Source of the DNA: Kribbella soli
GTDB lineage: Bacteria > Actinomycetota > Actinomycetes > Propionibacteriales > Kribbellaceae
Direction: 5' to 3'
NCBI RefSeq assembly: GCF_004331345.1
Contig: NZ_SJJZ01000003.1
Location: 1,116,001-1,180,000 of the forward strand
DNA length: 64,000 nucleotides
Numbering within the stretch: position 1 is the first letter of the stretch; every line of letters starts with the position of its first letter. Under the pieces are notes generated by a model, which was given only the letters and a program-made list of their open reading frames with translations, searched no databases and was not told the origin of the DNA. Positions 43,542 through 51,751 of the stretch are shown here, in pieces. The position numbers and the translations under genes were made by a program.

Positions 43542-44359
43542 TGGCCGACACGACTACGAAACCGCTGCCGTCGACGCTGTCGGTGGGCCTGGCCCGGACC
43601 AAGCTCGAGGTCCGCGAGTTCTTCCGCGAGAAGGAGGCACTGATCTTCACCTTCTTCTTCCCGATCATCTTCCTCGGCATCTTCTCCGCCGTCTTCGGCA
43701 GCACCGACTTCAACGGCGTCAACGCCGCGACCTACTTCCTGCCGGGGATGATCGCCTCCGGCATCTTCCTGAGCAGCTTCCAGTCGCTCGCGATCAGCAT
43801 CGCGCTCGAGCGCGACGAGGGCCTGCTCAAGCGGCTCCGCGGTACGCCGATGCCCCCGCAGTCGTACTTCATCGGCAAGATCGGCCAGGTACTCGTCACC
43901 TCGATCGCACAGTTCGCGCTGCTGCTGGTGATCGCCGGGCTGGTGCTCGGGGTGGACATCCCGAGCGAGCCGTCGAAGTGGCTGGACTTCGCCTGGATCT
44001 TCATCCTCGGCGCGGCGTCGGGGTCGGTGCTGGGGATCGCGTTCAGCGTCGTACCGAAGTCCGGCAAGGCCGCGTCCGCGGTGATCACGCCGGTCGTCCT
44101 GCTGCTGCAGTTCATGTCGGGTGTGTACTTCGTCTACAGCAGCCTGCCCGGCTGGATGCGTGACGTCGCCTCGGTCTTCCCGCTCAAGTGGCTCGCCCAG
44201 GGGATGCGGTCGGTGTTCCTGCCGGACGGGTTCCAGGTGAACGAGCCGGGCGGTTCCTGGCAACTCGGCACCGGCGCGATCGTGCTCACCGTCTGGCTGA
44301 TCGTCGGCCTGTTCCTCGCCCAGCGGGTGTTCCGCTGGACCCGCCGGGACGCGGGCTGA
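43541..44359 (+). CDS. ABC-2 type exporter permease
   Basis: A 272-residue membrane protein with six helices (first: ALIFTFFFPIIFLGIFSAVF). ALERDEGLLKRLRGTPMPPQ is the ABC-2 intracellular signature. It forms the exporter with the ATPase it overlaps by one base (TGATG). The substrate is unknown; the linked two-component system suggests envelope stress or drug response. Confidence 0.93.
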   Translation: MADTTTKPLPSTLSVGLARTKLEVREFFREKEALIFTFFFPIIFLGIFSAVFGSTDFNGVNAATYFLPGMIASGIFLSSFQSLAISIALERDEGLLKRLRGTPMPPQSYFIGKIGQVLVTSIAQFALLLVIAGLVLGVDIPSEPSKWLDFAWIFILGAASGSVLGIAFSVVPKSGKAASAVITPVVLLLQFMSGVYFVYSSLPGWMRDVASVFPLKWLAQGMRSVFLPDGFQVNEPGGSWQLGTGAIVLTVWLIVGLFLAQRVFRWTRRDAG

Positions 44360-45687
44360 TGAACCAGCTCACCGGTACGACGTCCTCCCTTCCGGAGCGG
44401 CGTCGTACCGAGCTGTCACCGGCGTGGACCGGGCCTCGTGTGTGGATCCTCGTGTGGAGGAAGATGGGGTCCGTGCAGAGCTCTCGCGGTGGCGCCGGAC
44501 AGCCCGTGTGGACACGGACGCTCATCGGCTGGCACATCGTGTTCTGGGTGCTGCTCGGGATGACGCTGGCGCTGTCGTTCCTGGGCAACCTCGGGGCCGT
44601 GCGGCAGGCACTTTTCGCCGGCACGGTGGTGGTTCTCGGGGCGGCGTACCAGTTCATCGGACTGCGCGCCATCCGGTCCCGGCAGGCGCTCCCGTCGTAC
44701 GCCTATCGGCTGGTGCTGATCGCCTGCCTGATGGTGCTGATCGGGATCTATCCGCAGTCGGTGTTCCTGATGTTCATCGCGTCGGCGCAGATCTGGCTGC
44801 TGTGCGCGGACATTCGCGAAGGGGTCGGGCTCAGCCTGCTGCTGGTGCTCGGCGTCGGTACGGCGCAGTTGTGGAGCGCCGGGTGGGGCTGGGACGCGTT
44901 CTGGAGCATCCTGCCGTGGATGCTGGTCAGTCTCGTGGTCAGCCTGCTGTTCGGGATCTGGATCGAGAAGGTGATCACCCAGAGTCAGCAGCGTGCCGAA
45001 CTGATCGAGCAGCTCGAGTCGGCGCGGGACGAACTCGCCGAGGCGCACCACAGCGCCGGCGTGATGGCCGAGCGGGAGCGGATGGCGCGGGAGATCCACG
45101 ACACGCTCGCGCAGGGGATGACGAGCATCGTGATGCTGGCACAGGCGGCGTCGGCCGAGCTGTCGCAGGGCGGTACTGACGGCGCTTCGGCCCGGCTGGC
45201 GGCGATCGAGGACACCGCACGGGAGAACCTGGCCGAGGCGCGGGCGCTGGTTGCCGCGTTCACCCCGGTTGCGTTGTCGGAGGCAACGTTGACCGAGGTA
45301 CTGCGTCGGCAGGCGGAGCGGTTCGCGGCCGAGACGGGAGTCGACGTACAAGTCTGGCTGGATTTGCCGGACGACGAGGTCGCAGCGTTGCCGCAGGCGC
45401 AGCAGGTGGTGTTGCTCCGGTCGGCTCAGGAGGCGCTGGCCAACGTACGCAAGCACGCGGCGGCCACGCAGGTGCTGATCACGCTCGGGCTGTCGGACGG
45501 TCGGGTGTGGATCGAGATCTGCGACGACGGGACCGGATTCACACCGGGGTCGGTGTCGGGCGGCTTCGGGCTGAACGCCATGCGCGGCCGGGTCGAGGAG
45601 TCCGGCGGCACCGTCGAGGTGGAGAGTACGCCTGGTCGGGGCACCCGGGTCCAGGTCCTGATTCCGGCCGTACAGGAGGATGTGTGA
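44359..45687 (+). CDS. NarL-type sensor histidine kinase
   Basis: A 442-residue kinase. About six membrane helices span residues 52-205 with short loops, so sensing is likely within the membrane. A coiled coil leads to the HisKA_3 box MAREIHDTLAQGM with phospho-His 247. The HATPase domain has NVRKHAAATQV (N box), CDDGTGF and GGFGLNAMRGRVEESGG (G box). The ATG overlaps the permease stop as TGATG. Such kinases linked to ABC-2 exporters respond to envelope-active compounds, by analogy to LiaS/DesK groups. Confidence 0.93.
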   Translation: MNQLTGTTSSLPERRRTELSPAWTGPRVWILVWRKMGSVQSSRGGAGQPVWTRTLIGWHIVFWVLLGMTLALSFLGNLGAVRQALFAGTVVVLGAAYQFIGLRAIRSRQALPSYAYRLVLIACLMVLIGIYPQSVFLMFIASAQIWLLCADIREGVGLSLLLVLGVGTAQLWSAGWGWDAFWSILPWMLVSLVVSLLFGIWIEKVITQSQQRAELIEQLESARDELAEAHHSAGVMAERERMAREIHDTLAQGMTSIVMLAQAASAELSQGGTDGASARLAAIEDTARENLAEARALVAAFTPVALSEATLTEVLRRQAERFAAETGVDVQVWLDLPDDEVAALPQAQQVVLLRSAQEALANVRKHAAATQVLITLGLSDGRVWIEICDDGTGFTPGSVSGGFGLNAMRGRVEESGGTVEVESTPGRGTRVQVLIPAVQEDV

Positions 45688-46325
45688 TTCGGGTTCTGGT
45701 GGTCGACGATCACCCGGTGGTGCGCTCAGGGCTGAGCGGGATGCTGTCGGTGACCGACGACATCGAGGTGGTCGGCGAGGCCGGCGACGGGGCCGAGGCG
45801 CTTGCGCTGGTGGAGTCGACCAAGCCGGACGTCGTACTGATGGATCTGCGGATGCCGCGGATGGACGGGGTCGCTGCTACCGGGGCGATCGTGTCCGGGT
45901 ACGCGTCGACGCGGGTCCTGGTGCTGACGACGTACGACACCGACACCGAGATCCTGCACGCGGTCGAGGCCGGCGCCGCCGGGTACCTGCTGAAGGACAC
46001 GCCGCACGCCGACCTGCTGAACGGGATCCGGGCCGCCGCCCGCGGTGAGACCGTGCTCGCCCCGCCGGTCGCGGCACGACTGATGTCACGTCTCCGTACG
46101 CCGGCCGCACCCGCCGCCGCGCAACCCTCGCCACGCGAGCTGGAGGTGCTGGCCGCCGTTGCCCGCGGTCTCAGCAACGCGGAGATCGGACGCGAACTGT
46201 TCATCGGCGAGGCCACGGTCAAAACCCATCTCCAGCGCCTGTTCGCCAAACTCGACGTCGACGACCGCACCCGCGCCGTCACCGTGGCGATCGAACGCGG
46301 CCTCCTCCCGTCACCAGGCCGCTAG
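45684..46325 (+). CDS. LuxR/NarL-type response regulator
   Basis: A 213-residue regulator. The receiver has acidic pair DD at 8-9, phospho-Asp 54 in VLMDLRMPRMDG, and LLKDTP for the Lys. The C-terminal LuxR HTH is LSNAEIGRELFIGEATVKTH. GTG start overlaps the kinase stop. Most likely target is the exporter operon itself. Its stop overlaps the stop of the convergent coiled-coil gene. Confidence 0.95.
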   Translation: MIRVLVVDDHPVVRSGLSGMLSVTDDIEVVGEAGDGAEALALVESTKPDVVLMDLRMPRMDGVAATGAIVSGYASTRVLVLTTYDTDTEILHAVEAGAAGYLLKDTPHADLLNGIRAAARGETVLAPPVAARLMSRLRTPAAPAAAQPSPRELEVLAAVARGLSNAEIGRELFIGEATVKTHLQRLFAKLDVDDRTRAVTVAIERGLLPSPGR

Positions 46326-47227
46326 CGCTCGACGCTGCTGCTCTGGGCCTTCCCATCCAGACGGCGGCGCAGGTCCTGCTGGGAGCTGCTCTCCGTGTGC
46401 TGGGCCGACGCTGGCCTGGGCGTCGTACCCGCCTGCACGTTCTTCGCCAGATCCTCGGCCGCCTTCTGCGCGTCCTTGGCCGCGTCAGACGCGCTGATCG
46501 CCTGATCGGTCGCCTTCGCGACATCGGCTCTCTTGGATCCGACTGGACCGCGTACGTCGCGCACCTTCTCCTGAGCGCTCGAGAGCTCGTTCCGCAGCTT
46601 GTCTCTCGTCGACGTGATCTCCTTCGCGAGCTGTTCGCTCCTGATCACGGGCGGATCCTGCTCGAACCGGAACACGATCGTCCGCGCCGCGTCGACCCGC
46701 GCCGCGGCCTCCGCGACCCCCTCCTCGGCCTTGTCGACGATCGCCTTGACGCCGCGAACGTTCGCCAGCTGGTCTTTCGGTCCGTCGTACTCCTCCATGC
46801 GGTCGAGCGCGTCGGCGTGCTCCATGGCCTTCTTCAGCTGCTCGCTGCTGACGCGCAGGTCGTCGCGCAGCCCGGCCAGGTCCTGCCACGGTTGCTGGAG
46901 CTTCGGCCGGATCGGTCCCGCCTCGCCCAGTGAGTCCCTGAACGCAGAACTCAACGCCGCGTCGGCCTCCTGCGACTCCGCAACAGCCCGTGGATCCTGG
47001 CTTTCCCACGCGGCCCGCCGCTTGGGAATCGCGTCCTGCTCCAACCGGGAGACCCGCTCGGCCGACCTGCCGAAAGACTGTACGTCCTTGAGCCGCAGGG
47101 TCAACGCCTGATCGACGGTCTCCGCCTCGTTCAGCAGGTTCTCGACGCGCCCGAGGGCCGCCCGGGCCCCGTTCAGCGCCGACGCGACCTCATGCGTCCG
47201 TCCTCTGACCTCGGCCAGATCCACCAT
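46322..47227 (-). CDS. Coiled-coil protein, unknown function
   Basis: A 301-residue acidic/basic helical protein with no signal peptide, membrane segment or cysteine. Long heptad-like regions (EVRGRTHEVASALNGARAAL, DKLRNELSSAQEKVRDVR) indicate extended coiled coils; the tail is Ser/Gln/Arg-rich and disordered. ATG 47227 is chosen because GGGAG lies upstream; TTG 47239 is an alternative. The 61-residue protein gene lies just upstream in the same direction. Confidence 0.65.
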   Translation of the reverse strand: MVDLAEVRGRTHEVASALNGARAALGRVENLLNEAETVDQALTLRLKDVQSFGRSAERVSRLEQDAIPKRRAAWESQDPRAVAESQEADAALSSAFRDSLGEAGPIRPKLQQPWQDLAGLRDDLRVSSEQLKKAMEHADALDRMEEYDGPKDQLANVRGVKAIVDKAEEGVAEAAARVDAARTIVFRFEQDPPVIRSEQLAKEITSTRDKLRNELSSAQEKVRDVRGPVGSKRADVAKATDQAISASDAAKDAQKAAEDLAKNVQAGTTPRPASAQHTESSSQQDLRRRLDGKAQSSSVER

Positions 47228-47248
47228 CAGCTCTCCCAACGCGCCGCT

Positions 47249-47434
47249 TCACTCGCCTGCTGTCTGTTCGTTCTGCTGATCCTGCTGATCCTGCTGATCC
47301 TGCTCGTCCTGTTTCAGTCTGGCGCGCATGTTCTCGGCCATCTGCTGTACGTCGTCCCGCGCAGCGAGCAGTTCCCGCTCCGCGATCTGCCGCGGGGTCT
47401 CCTCCGGCGCACTACCACTCCCGTTGACTGTCAC
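47249..47434 (-). CDS. Small Asp/Gln-repeat protein
   Basis: A 61-residue hydrophilic protein: the N-terminus VTVNGSGSAPEETPRQIAER, a helix LLAARDDVQQMAENMRARLK, then EQDQQDQQDQQNEQTAGE. The repeat is encoded by a 9-base tandem repeat at 47270-47300. GTG start with TACGCT just upstream. Co-directional with the coiled-coil gene 21 bases downstream; a shared role is plausible but unproven. Confidence 0.55.
   Translation of the reverse strand: MTVNGSGSAPEETPRQIAERELLAARDDVQQMAENMRARLKQDEQDQQDQQDQQNEQTAGE
47270..47300. repeat. 9-base tandem repeat (TGCTGATCC)
   Basis: Three to four copies of TGCTGATCC, the last degenerate, encode Asp-Gln-Gln repeats at the end of the 61-residue protein. Copy number may vary between strains. 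Confidence 0.7.
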
Positions 47435-47475
47435 AATCAGCGTAGACGCGGCCGGACCCGTACCCGGTTCCCGGA

Positions 47476-48333
47476 TCAGTTGCCCTGTGCCCGCAATTCT
47501 CCGCCGGCGACCTCGTTCGGGATCGCGCCGCCGTACCGCCGGTCGCGCTGCGCGTAGATCTCGATCGCCCTCCACAGGTCGCGACGGTCGAAGTCGGGCC
47601 AGAGCGTGTCCAGGAACACCATCTCGGCGTACGCGAGCTGCCAGACCAGGAAGTTGCTCGTCCGCTGCTCCCCGGACGACCGGACGAACAGGTCGACCTC
47701 GGGGATGTCGGGCGCATAGAGATGCCGCGCGATCGTCTTCTCGGTGATCCGGTCCGGCTTGAGCTTGCCGGCGGCAACCTCCGCCGCGATCGACTTCATC
47801 GCGTCGGCGATCTCCGCCTGGCCGCCGTAGTTCACGCAGAACTGCAAGGTGATGGTGTCGTTGTCCTTCGTCCGCTCCTGCGCGTACTCCAGCTCGTCGA
47901 TCACGCTCTTCCACAACCGCGGCCGCCGCCCGGACCACACCACCCGGACCCCCATCGCGTCCAGCTCGTCACGCCGCCGATGGATCACCTCACGGTTGAA
48001 CCCCATCAGGAACCGCACCTCTTCGGGCGACCGGGCCCAGTTCTCGGTCGAGAACGCGTACGCCGAGATGTACTTCACCCCGATCTCGATGCCGCCCTTG
48101 ATCACGTCCAGCAACGACGCCTCACCGGCCTTGTGCCCCTCGGTCCGCGGCAGCCCCCGCTGCTTGGCCCACCGCCCGTTCCCGTCCATCACGATCGCCA
48201 CGTGCCTCGGCACCAGCTCCTTGGGCACCACCGGCACCCGAGCCCCCGAAGGATGCCCCTCCGGCGCCACCACCACCTTCTGCTCCCCCCGCCCAACAAC
48301 CCCCCGACCCCGACGACGACCAATAGGCGACAT
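47476..48333 (-). CDS. uppS: Isoprenyl (undecaprenyl-type) diphosphate synthase
   Basis: A 285-residue cis-prenyltransferase that makes the lipid carrier for cell-wall synthesis. HVAIVMDGNGRWAKQRGLPR, TEGHKAG carries the catalytic Asp; later FSTENWARSPEEV, RSSGEQRTSNFLVWQLAYAE and FVD-like regions complete the substrate site. An N-terminal basic extension of about 40 residues is present. ATG 48333 is chosen; the longer frame is unsupported low-complexity. Confidence 0.95.
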   Translation of the reverse strand: MSPIGRRRGRGVVGRGEQKVVVAPEGHPSGARVPVVPKELVPRHVAIVMDGNGRWAKQRGLPRTEGHKAGEASLLDVIKGGIEIGVKYISAYAFSTENWARSPEEVRFLMGFNREVIHRRRDELDAMGVRVVWSGRRPRLWKSVIDELEYAQERTKDNDTITLQFCVNYGGQAEIADAMKSIAAEVAAGKLKPDRITEKTIARHLYAPDIPEVDLFVRSSGEQRTSNFLVWQLAYAEMVFLDTLWPDFDRRDLWRAIEIYAQRDRRYGGAIPNEVAGGELRAQGN

Positions 48334-48488
48334 ACCCGCCAGTCTCCCACCCACCCCGTCCCCACCCCCGCGCCCCCACCTCGAACGCCCCTCTGCAACA
48401 ACCTGCAACCTGTGGATAACGCCCCACTTCGAACACCCTCCGTATGCCACCCTTACACCAACAGCACCCAAGAACGGAGCCCCACCAC

Positions 48489-49100
48489 ATGCCCCGCCGA
48501 CCGCTCCTCGCCGCCGTCGCCACGCTCAGCACCCTCACCCTGCTGACCGCCTGCAACGGCTCCCCCGAAGCCGGCCGGCCCAACACAACTCCCACCGCAA
48601 CCTCCCAGGCCACCAGCCCAACTCCCACTGCACCGTCCACCCCAAGCTGGACAGCAGAAGAACAAACCGCCATCGCCGCCGCAAAAGCGCGCTATCTTGC
48701 GGCGCGAGCCGCCATTGATGCAGCGCTCAATAACCCGCCCGCTGCGACCAGCGAAAAGCTGCTGCAGGCCGGGACCGGCGGCAAATGGCTCGTCCGAGTC
48801 CTGACCGACGTGCAATTCACCAAGGACCGCGGCTGGTACAACAACGGCAAGACGCGCATCGAGGGCGTGTCCGTTGCATCGGTCAAACTCAGCGCCGCGC
48901 AACCCGAGGTACTGTTGAACGCCTGCCTGAATACCACCGGAAGCGCACTGTATTTCCAGAAGACCCACAAACCTGTTCCTGCGATCCCCGCGAACGGAAA
49001 GCGTCACAAGGTCCGGGCTCAGATCGTCTATACCGCCGCGAGCGGTCAATCGAAGAAGATGTGGTACCTCATCAACGAAACGGCCCTTGGATCATGCTGA
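48489..49100 (+). CDS. Lipoprotein of unknown function
   Basis: A 203-residue protein. Signal MPRRPLLAAVATLSTLTLL, lipobox LLTAC, then a Pro/Thr/Ser linker of about 35 residues. The domain that follows has GWYNNGKTRIEGVSVASVKL and two cysteines, and resembles NTF2/SnoaL-like lipoproteins only loosely. The adjacent secreted protein overlaps its stop by 7 bases, so they are co-expressed. Confidence 0.7.
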   Translation: MPRRPLLAAVATLSTLTLLTACNGSPEAGRPNTTPTATSQATSPTPTAPSTPSWTAEEQTAIAAAKARYLAARAAIDAALNNPPAATSEKLLQAGTGGKWLVRVLTDVQFTKDRGWYNNGKTRIEGVSVASVKLSAAQPEVLLNACLNTTGSALYFQKTHKPVPAIPANGKRHKVRAQIVYTAASGQSKKMWYLINETALGSC

Positions 49101-50077
49101 GGCCCCGCATCATTCTAGCTGTGGCCACTCTTGCGGTCGTCTCGACAGCATTTGCAGAGCCTGCGTGGACGGCCCCTGCGGCGCCCACGCCAGCGGGCGA
49201 CTTGGTTCAGTTCTGTCCCACCACCGGCGACTGTGTCTGGATTCCGCGATCCGTCGTCGACGTCACGGAAACAACGACGAAGCCAGGAAAGCGGCCCGTC
49301 AAGTCGATCACGAGGACGCCGGAGCGAGTCTGTATGGATGGTGGCGCCGCTCGCGCCTGTACGTCGGACCTTGGTAACTGGTCGAACAGTCAGCAGTGCT
49401 ACCTGGAGAGACTCGACCCGCAGCCTCCACCAAGCGACCCCTCATGGCAGGGCCATACCGACGGCGCTATCTGGGCCTGTGTCCGTGAGGTCGGCACCCG
49501 CTTCACAACCAGGTGGATATGGCTGCCCGGTCGACCCGACACAGTAGTGGTCGACCCGGTGACGTTGGTCTACGAGTCGATTGCGGAGATGCACCTGGCG
49601 CCGCCACACATCAAGACGGCCCCGGCGACAGGGCAGATCGGTCTGGTGAATCTGCCGGTGTGGCTTTGGGTCGCCAAGACCGAGAACACCTGGGGACCGA
49701 TCGTCCGGAGCGCGAGCGTGCCTGGACTGTCCGTCACGGCGACGGCTCAGGTGAAGGCGATCAACTGGTCTATGGGGGACGGTACGACGGTTCGATGTGA
49801 AGGGCCGGGGACGCCTTACGACAAGTCGATGGGTGTGAAGAGTTCGCCTACCTGCGGGCATCGGTATGTGAAGACCTCGACGAAACTGCCGAACTGCAAG
49901 TACCCGGTGACCGCGGTTGCGCAGTGGGAGATCACTTGGCAGAGCACGTTGGGTGATAGCGGGCAGATCTCCATGACCCAGCAGGCGGCCACCCAGTTGC
50001 GTATCGGACAAGCGGTGCCAGTGCTCGTCGATCCGAACGGCGGCGACGCCGTCGTACCCAGCAAAGCCCCCTGCTGA
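49094..50077 (+). CDS. Secreted protein, unknown function
   Basis: A 327-residue exported protein. Signal MLRPRIILAVATLAVVSTAFA with cleavage after AFA or nearby. The mature part has about eight cysteines, an extended INLPVWLWVAKTENTW-like strand and INWSMGDGTTVRCEGPGTPY, a PKD-like beta-sandwich fingerprint. Similar proteins are often mis-annotated as ATP/GTP-binding; no P-loop is visible. Overlaps the lipoprotein gene, suggesting the two act together at the cell surface. Confidence 0.7.
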   Translation: MLRPRIILAVATLAVVSTAFAEPAWTAPAAPTPAGDLVQFCPTTGDCVWIPRSVVDVTETTTKPGKRPVKSITRTPERVCMDGGAARACTSDLGNWSNSQQCYLERLDPQPPPSDPSWQGHTDGAIWACVREVGTRFTTRWIWLPGRPDTVVVDPVTLVYESIAEMHLAPPHIKTAPATGQIGLVNLPVWLWVAKTENTWGPIVRSASVPGLSVTATAQVKAINWSMGDGTTVRCEGPGTPYDKSMGVKSSPTCGHRYVKTSTKLPNCKYPVTAVAQWEITWQSTLGDSGQISMTQQAATQLRIGQAVPVLVDPNGGDAVVPSKAPC

Positions 50078-50130
50078 CAGGCCGACCTGGCCCTTTGTCG
50101 GATTGCGCGGCCTTGGCTGGCTTCCTCCTG

Positions 50131-50197
50131 CCCTGAACCGCGAGTCGTGGATTTCGGCGGGCAGACGCAGCCTAGATCCACGACTCGCGGTTCAGGG
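50131..50197. repeat. 22-bp perfect inverted repeat (hairpin A)
   Basis: Arms 50131-50152 and 50176-50197 are exact complements around a 23-nt loop; the core is ACCGCGAGTCGTGG. A partial copy, CCACGACTCGGCG, follows near 50210. It could be a strong terminator or a REP-like repeat. Confidence 0.8.
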
Positions 50198-50294
50198 GTC
50201 CGACCAATCGCCACGACTCGGCGTGATGCCGACGGGTGGTGGTTCCGCTCGGCGGCCGGGCGACGCGGCCGGGGCATACGGCTGGGCGACGGTG

Positions 50295-50343
50295 GCCGCT
50301 GGCGGGTTGTTTTACGACTGACGTGTTACAACCCGCCAGCGGC
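50295..50343. repeat. 16-bp perfect inverted repeat (hairpin B)
   Basis: GCCGCTGGCGGGTTGT (50295-50310) pairs exactly with 50328-50343 around a 17-nt loop. The 433-base gap 50078-50510 holds hairpins A and B and no gene that can be supported. Confidence 0.8.
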
Positions 50344-50498
50344 ACAATGACCTGCCAGCACAGCACCCGGCGACCCCGGCACCAGGCAGGCGCTCCGGGT
50401 GCAGCGCGGTGTGGCCGGTTCCAGTACGCCGTTGCGTGCCGAGGTCGGATCGAGGGTGGGGTTGTGGATAAGTTCCGCGGGGTGTGGGCGGTAGGCAA

Positions 50499-50504
50499 TA
50501 GATT
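50499..50504 (+). promoter_or_regulatory. -10 element, leaderless promoter of TA-like pair
   Basis: TAGATT lies 6 nt before ATG 50511. Confidence 0.5.
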
Positions 50505-50510
50505 CGGGGT

Positions 50511-51008
50511 ATGACGAGTTGGGCTTCTGTTGATGAGGTTCGGGCGGACCTGGCGGGGGTGCTCGCGCGGTTTCGGGCGGGTGCGTGGGCGTTCAGTTTT
50601 GGGGACGGGGTTCCTGAGGCGGTCATGCTCACGTACGACGAGTTCGAGGACCTCGGTGGGGAAGGCAAGTTCGCGGTCCCTGACGAGGTGATTGAGCCGG
50701 CGGTGCTTGCGCAACAACTGCCGCAGCTCGTGGAGGCCGCGCGGGCCGGTGCCGGTGGTCCGGTTGTGTGGGGTGCGGACGGTGAGCCGGAGGCCGTGGT
50801 GATGTCGACGGCCCAATACCGCGACCTTCGCGGCGATGATCACCCGCCAGCCGGTGTCGTCGACGACCCCACGGTGCGCAGGTACGCGACGGAGCCACTC
50901 CCCGGCAGCCGGCCACTGGACCTGGACGAGTGGGCTGCCAACGATCCCCTGACCCGCGAGCTGCTCGACGAGATACGTGCCGAGAGGTCAGAGGGCGATG
51001 ACCGATGA
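50511..51008 (+). CDS. Antitoxin-like protein with duplicated Phd/YefM-like motif
   Basis: A 165-residue acidic protein. Two similar blocks, VPEAVMLTYDEFEDL (34-48) and EPEAVVMSTAQYRDL (92-106), each match the core strand-helix of Phd/YefM antitoxins (P-A-V-hydrophobic-S/T-xx-Y/F-xxL), so the fold seems duplicated. The C-terminal acidic tail LDLDEWAANDPLTRELLDEI could cover a toxin. It overlaps the next gene by 11 bases. Antitoxin role is inferred. Confidence 0.6.
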   Translation: MTSWASVDEVRADLAGVLARFRAGAWAFSFGDGVPEAVMLTYDEFEDLGGEGKFAVPDEVIEPAVLAQQLPQLVEAARAGAGGPVVWGADGEPEAVVMSTAQYRDLRGDDHPPAGVVDDPTVRRYATEPLPGSRPLDLDEWAANDPLTRELLDEIRAERSEGDDR

Positions 51009-51741
51009 CACCAAGTACCTGATCGTCGGAGCAGAGAAAGCCCATCAGGATCTGCACTTCCTGCGCCGGCAGGCCGGAAGGTCGTCGGCTGCCCGCCAGC
51101 TGTATCGCGAGATCCTGCGCGAGATCGAGAGACTTCGGACCGGAGCAACCGACGGACACCATGCACTCGGCTACGAGCCGGGCAAGGGTGATCTCCGCGA
51201 CTGTGTGACGGCGTACGTCCGGTCAGATCCTGCGCACAAGGCGGACTACCGCTTGGTGTTTCGCGAGATGGGACCGGCCGCGCCCGGCGAACGGCCTCGT
51301 CGGGAGTTACTCGCGGTCAAACCCCGCCGCGGCGCGAACGACGTCTACGCGCATGTCTGCGCTCGGCTCAGCCGTCATCCCGACGATCGGCAGCCCGGGC
51401 TCAACCGCTTCGGTGACCGCCGACCCGACGCCAGAGGCAGCCAAGCCGCCCGGCAAGCGGAGCTGGACACCAAGAGGGCGATCGCGCACGCCTGGTCCGG
51501 TCAGCAGCCGTTGAGTTCGACCCGCGCGCTCATGCCCGCCGGAACGCGCAACCCGCGAGGCACCGAGGATCAGGCCCGAGCTGCGGCAGCAGCCCAGTAC
51601 GCCGAGCCACGTGGCAGCCCGCTGTGGGCCGGGTCAAGTGGCTCAGATCCGGCGCGCGGTCGTCGGCAGCCGACGACCGGGTATCCGCACCCAAGACGCA
51701 ACGGATCGGGGCCGACCGGATGGCCGGGGCGGGGGCAGTAG
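50998..51741 (+). CDS. RelE/ParE-like toxin candidate with long basic tail
   Basis: A 247-residue basic protein. The first 125 residues have the helix-hairpin then beta-sheet layout of RelE/ParE toxins: DLHFLRRQAGRSSAARQLYR, then KGDLRDCVTAYVRSDPAHKA, DYRLVFREM and RELLAVKPRRGANDVYAHV. The remaining 120 residues are Arg/Pro/Gly-rich and probably disordered, far longer than usual toxins. ATG 50998 overlaps the antitoxin-like stop, as in TA modules. Toxicity is not shown. Confidence 0.55.
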   Translation: MTDDTKYLIVGAEKAHQDLHFLRRQAGRSSAARQLYREILREIERLRTGATDGHHALGYEPGKGDLRDCVTAYVRSDPAHKADYRLVFREMGPAAPGERPRRELLAVKPRRGANDVYAHVCARLSRHPDDRQPGLNRFGDRRPDARGSQAARQAELDTKRAIAHAWSGQQPLSSTRALMPAGTRNPRGTEDQARAAAAAQYAEPRGSPLWAGSSGSDPARGRRQPTTGYPHPRRNGSGPTGWPGRGQ

Positions 51742-51751
51742 CCGCGCGGGG

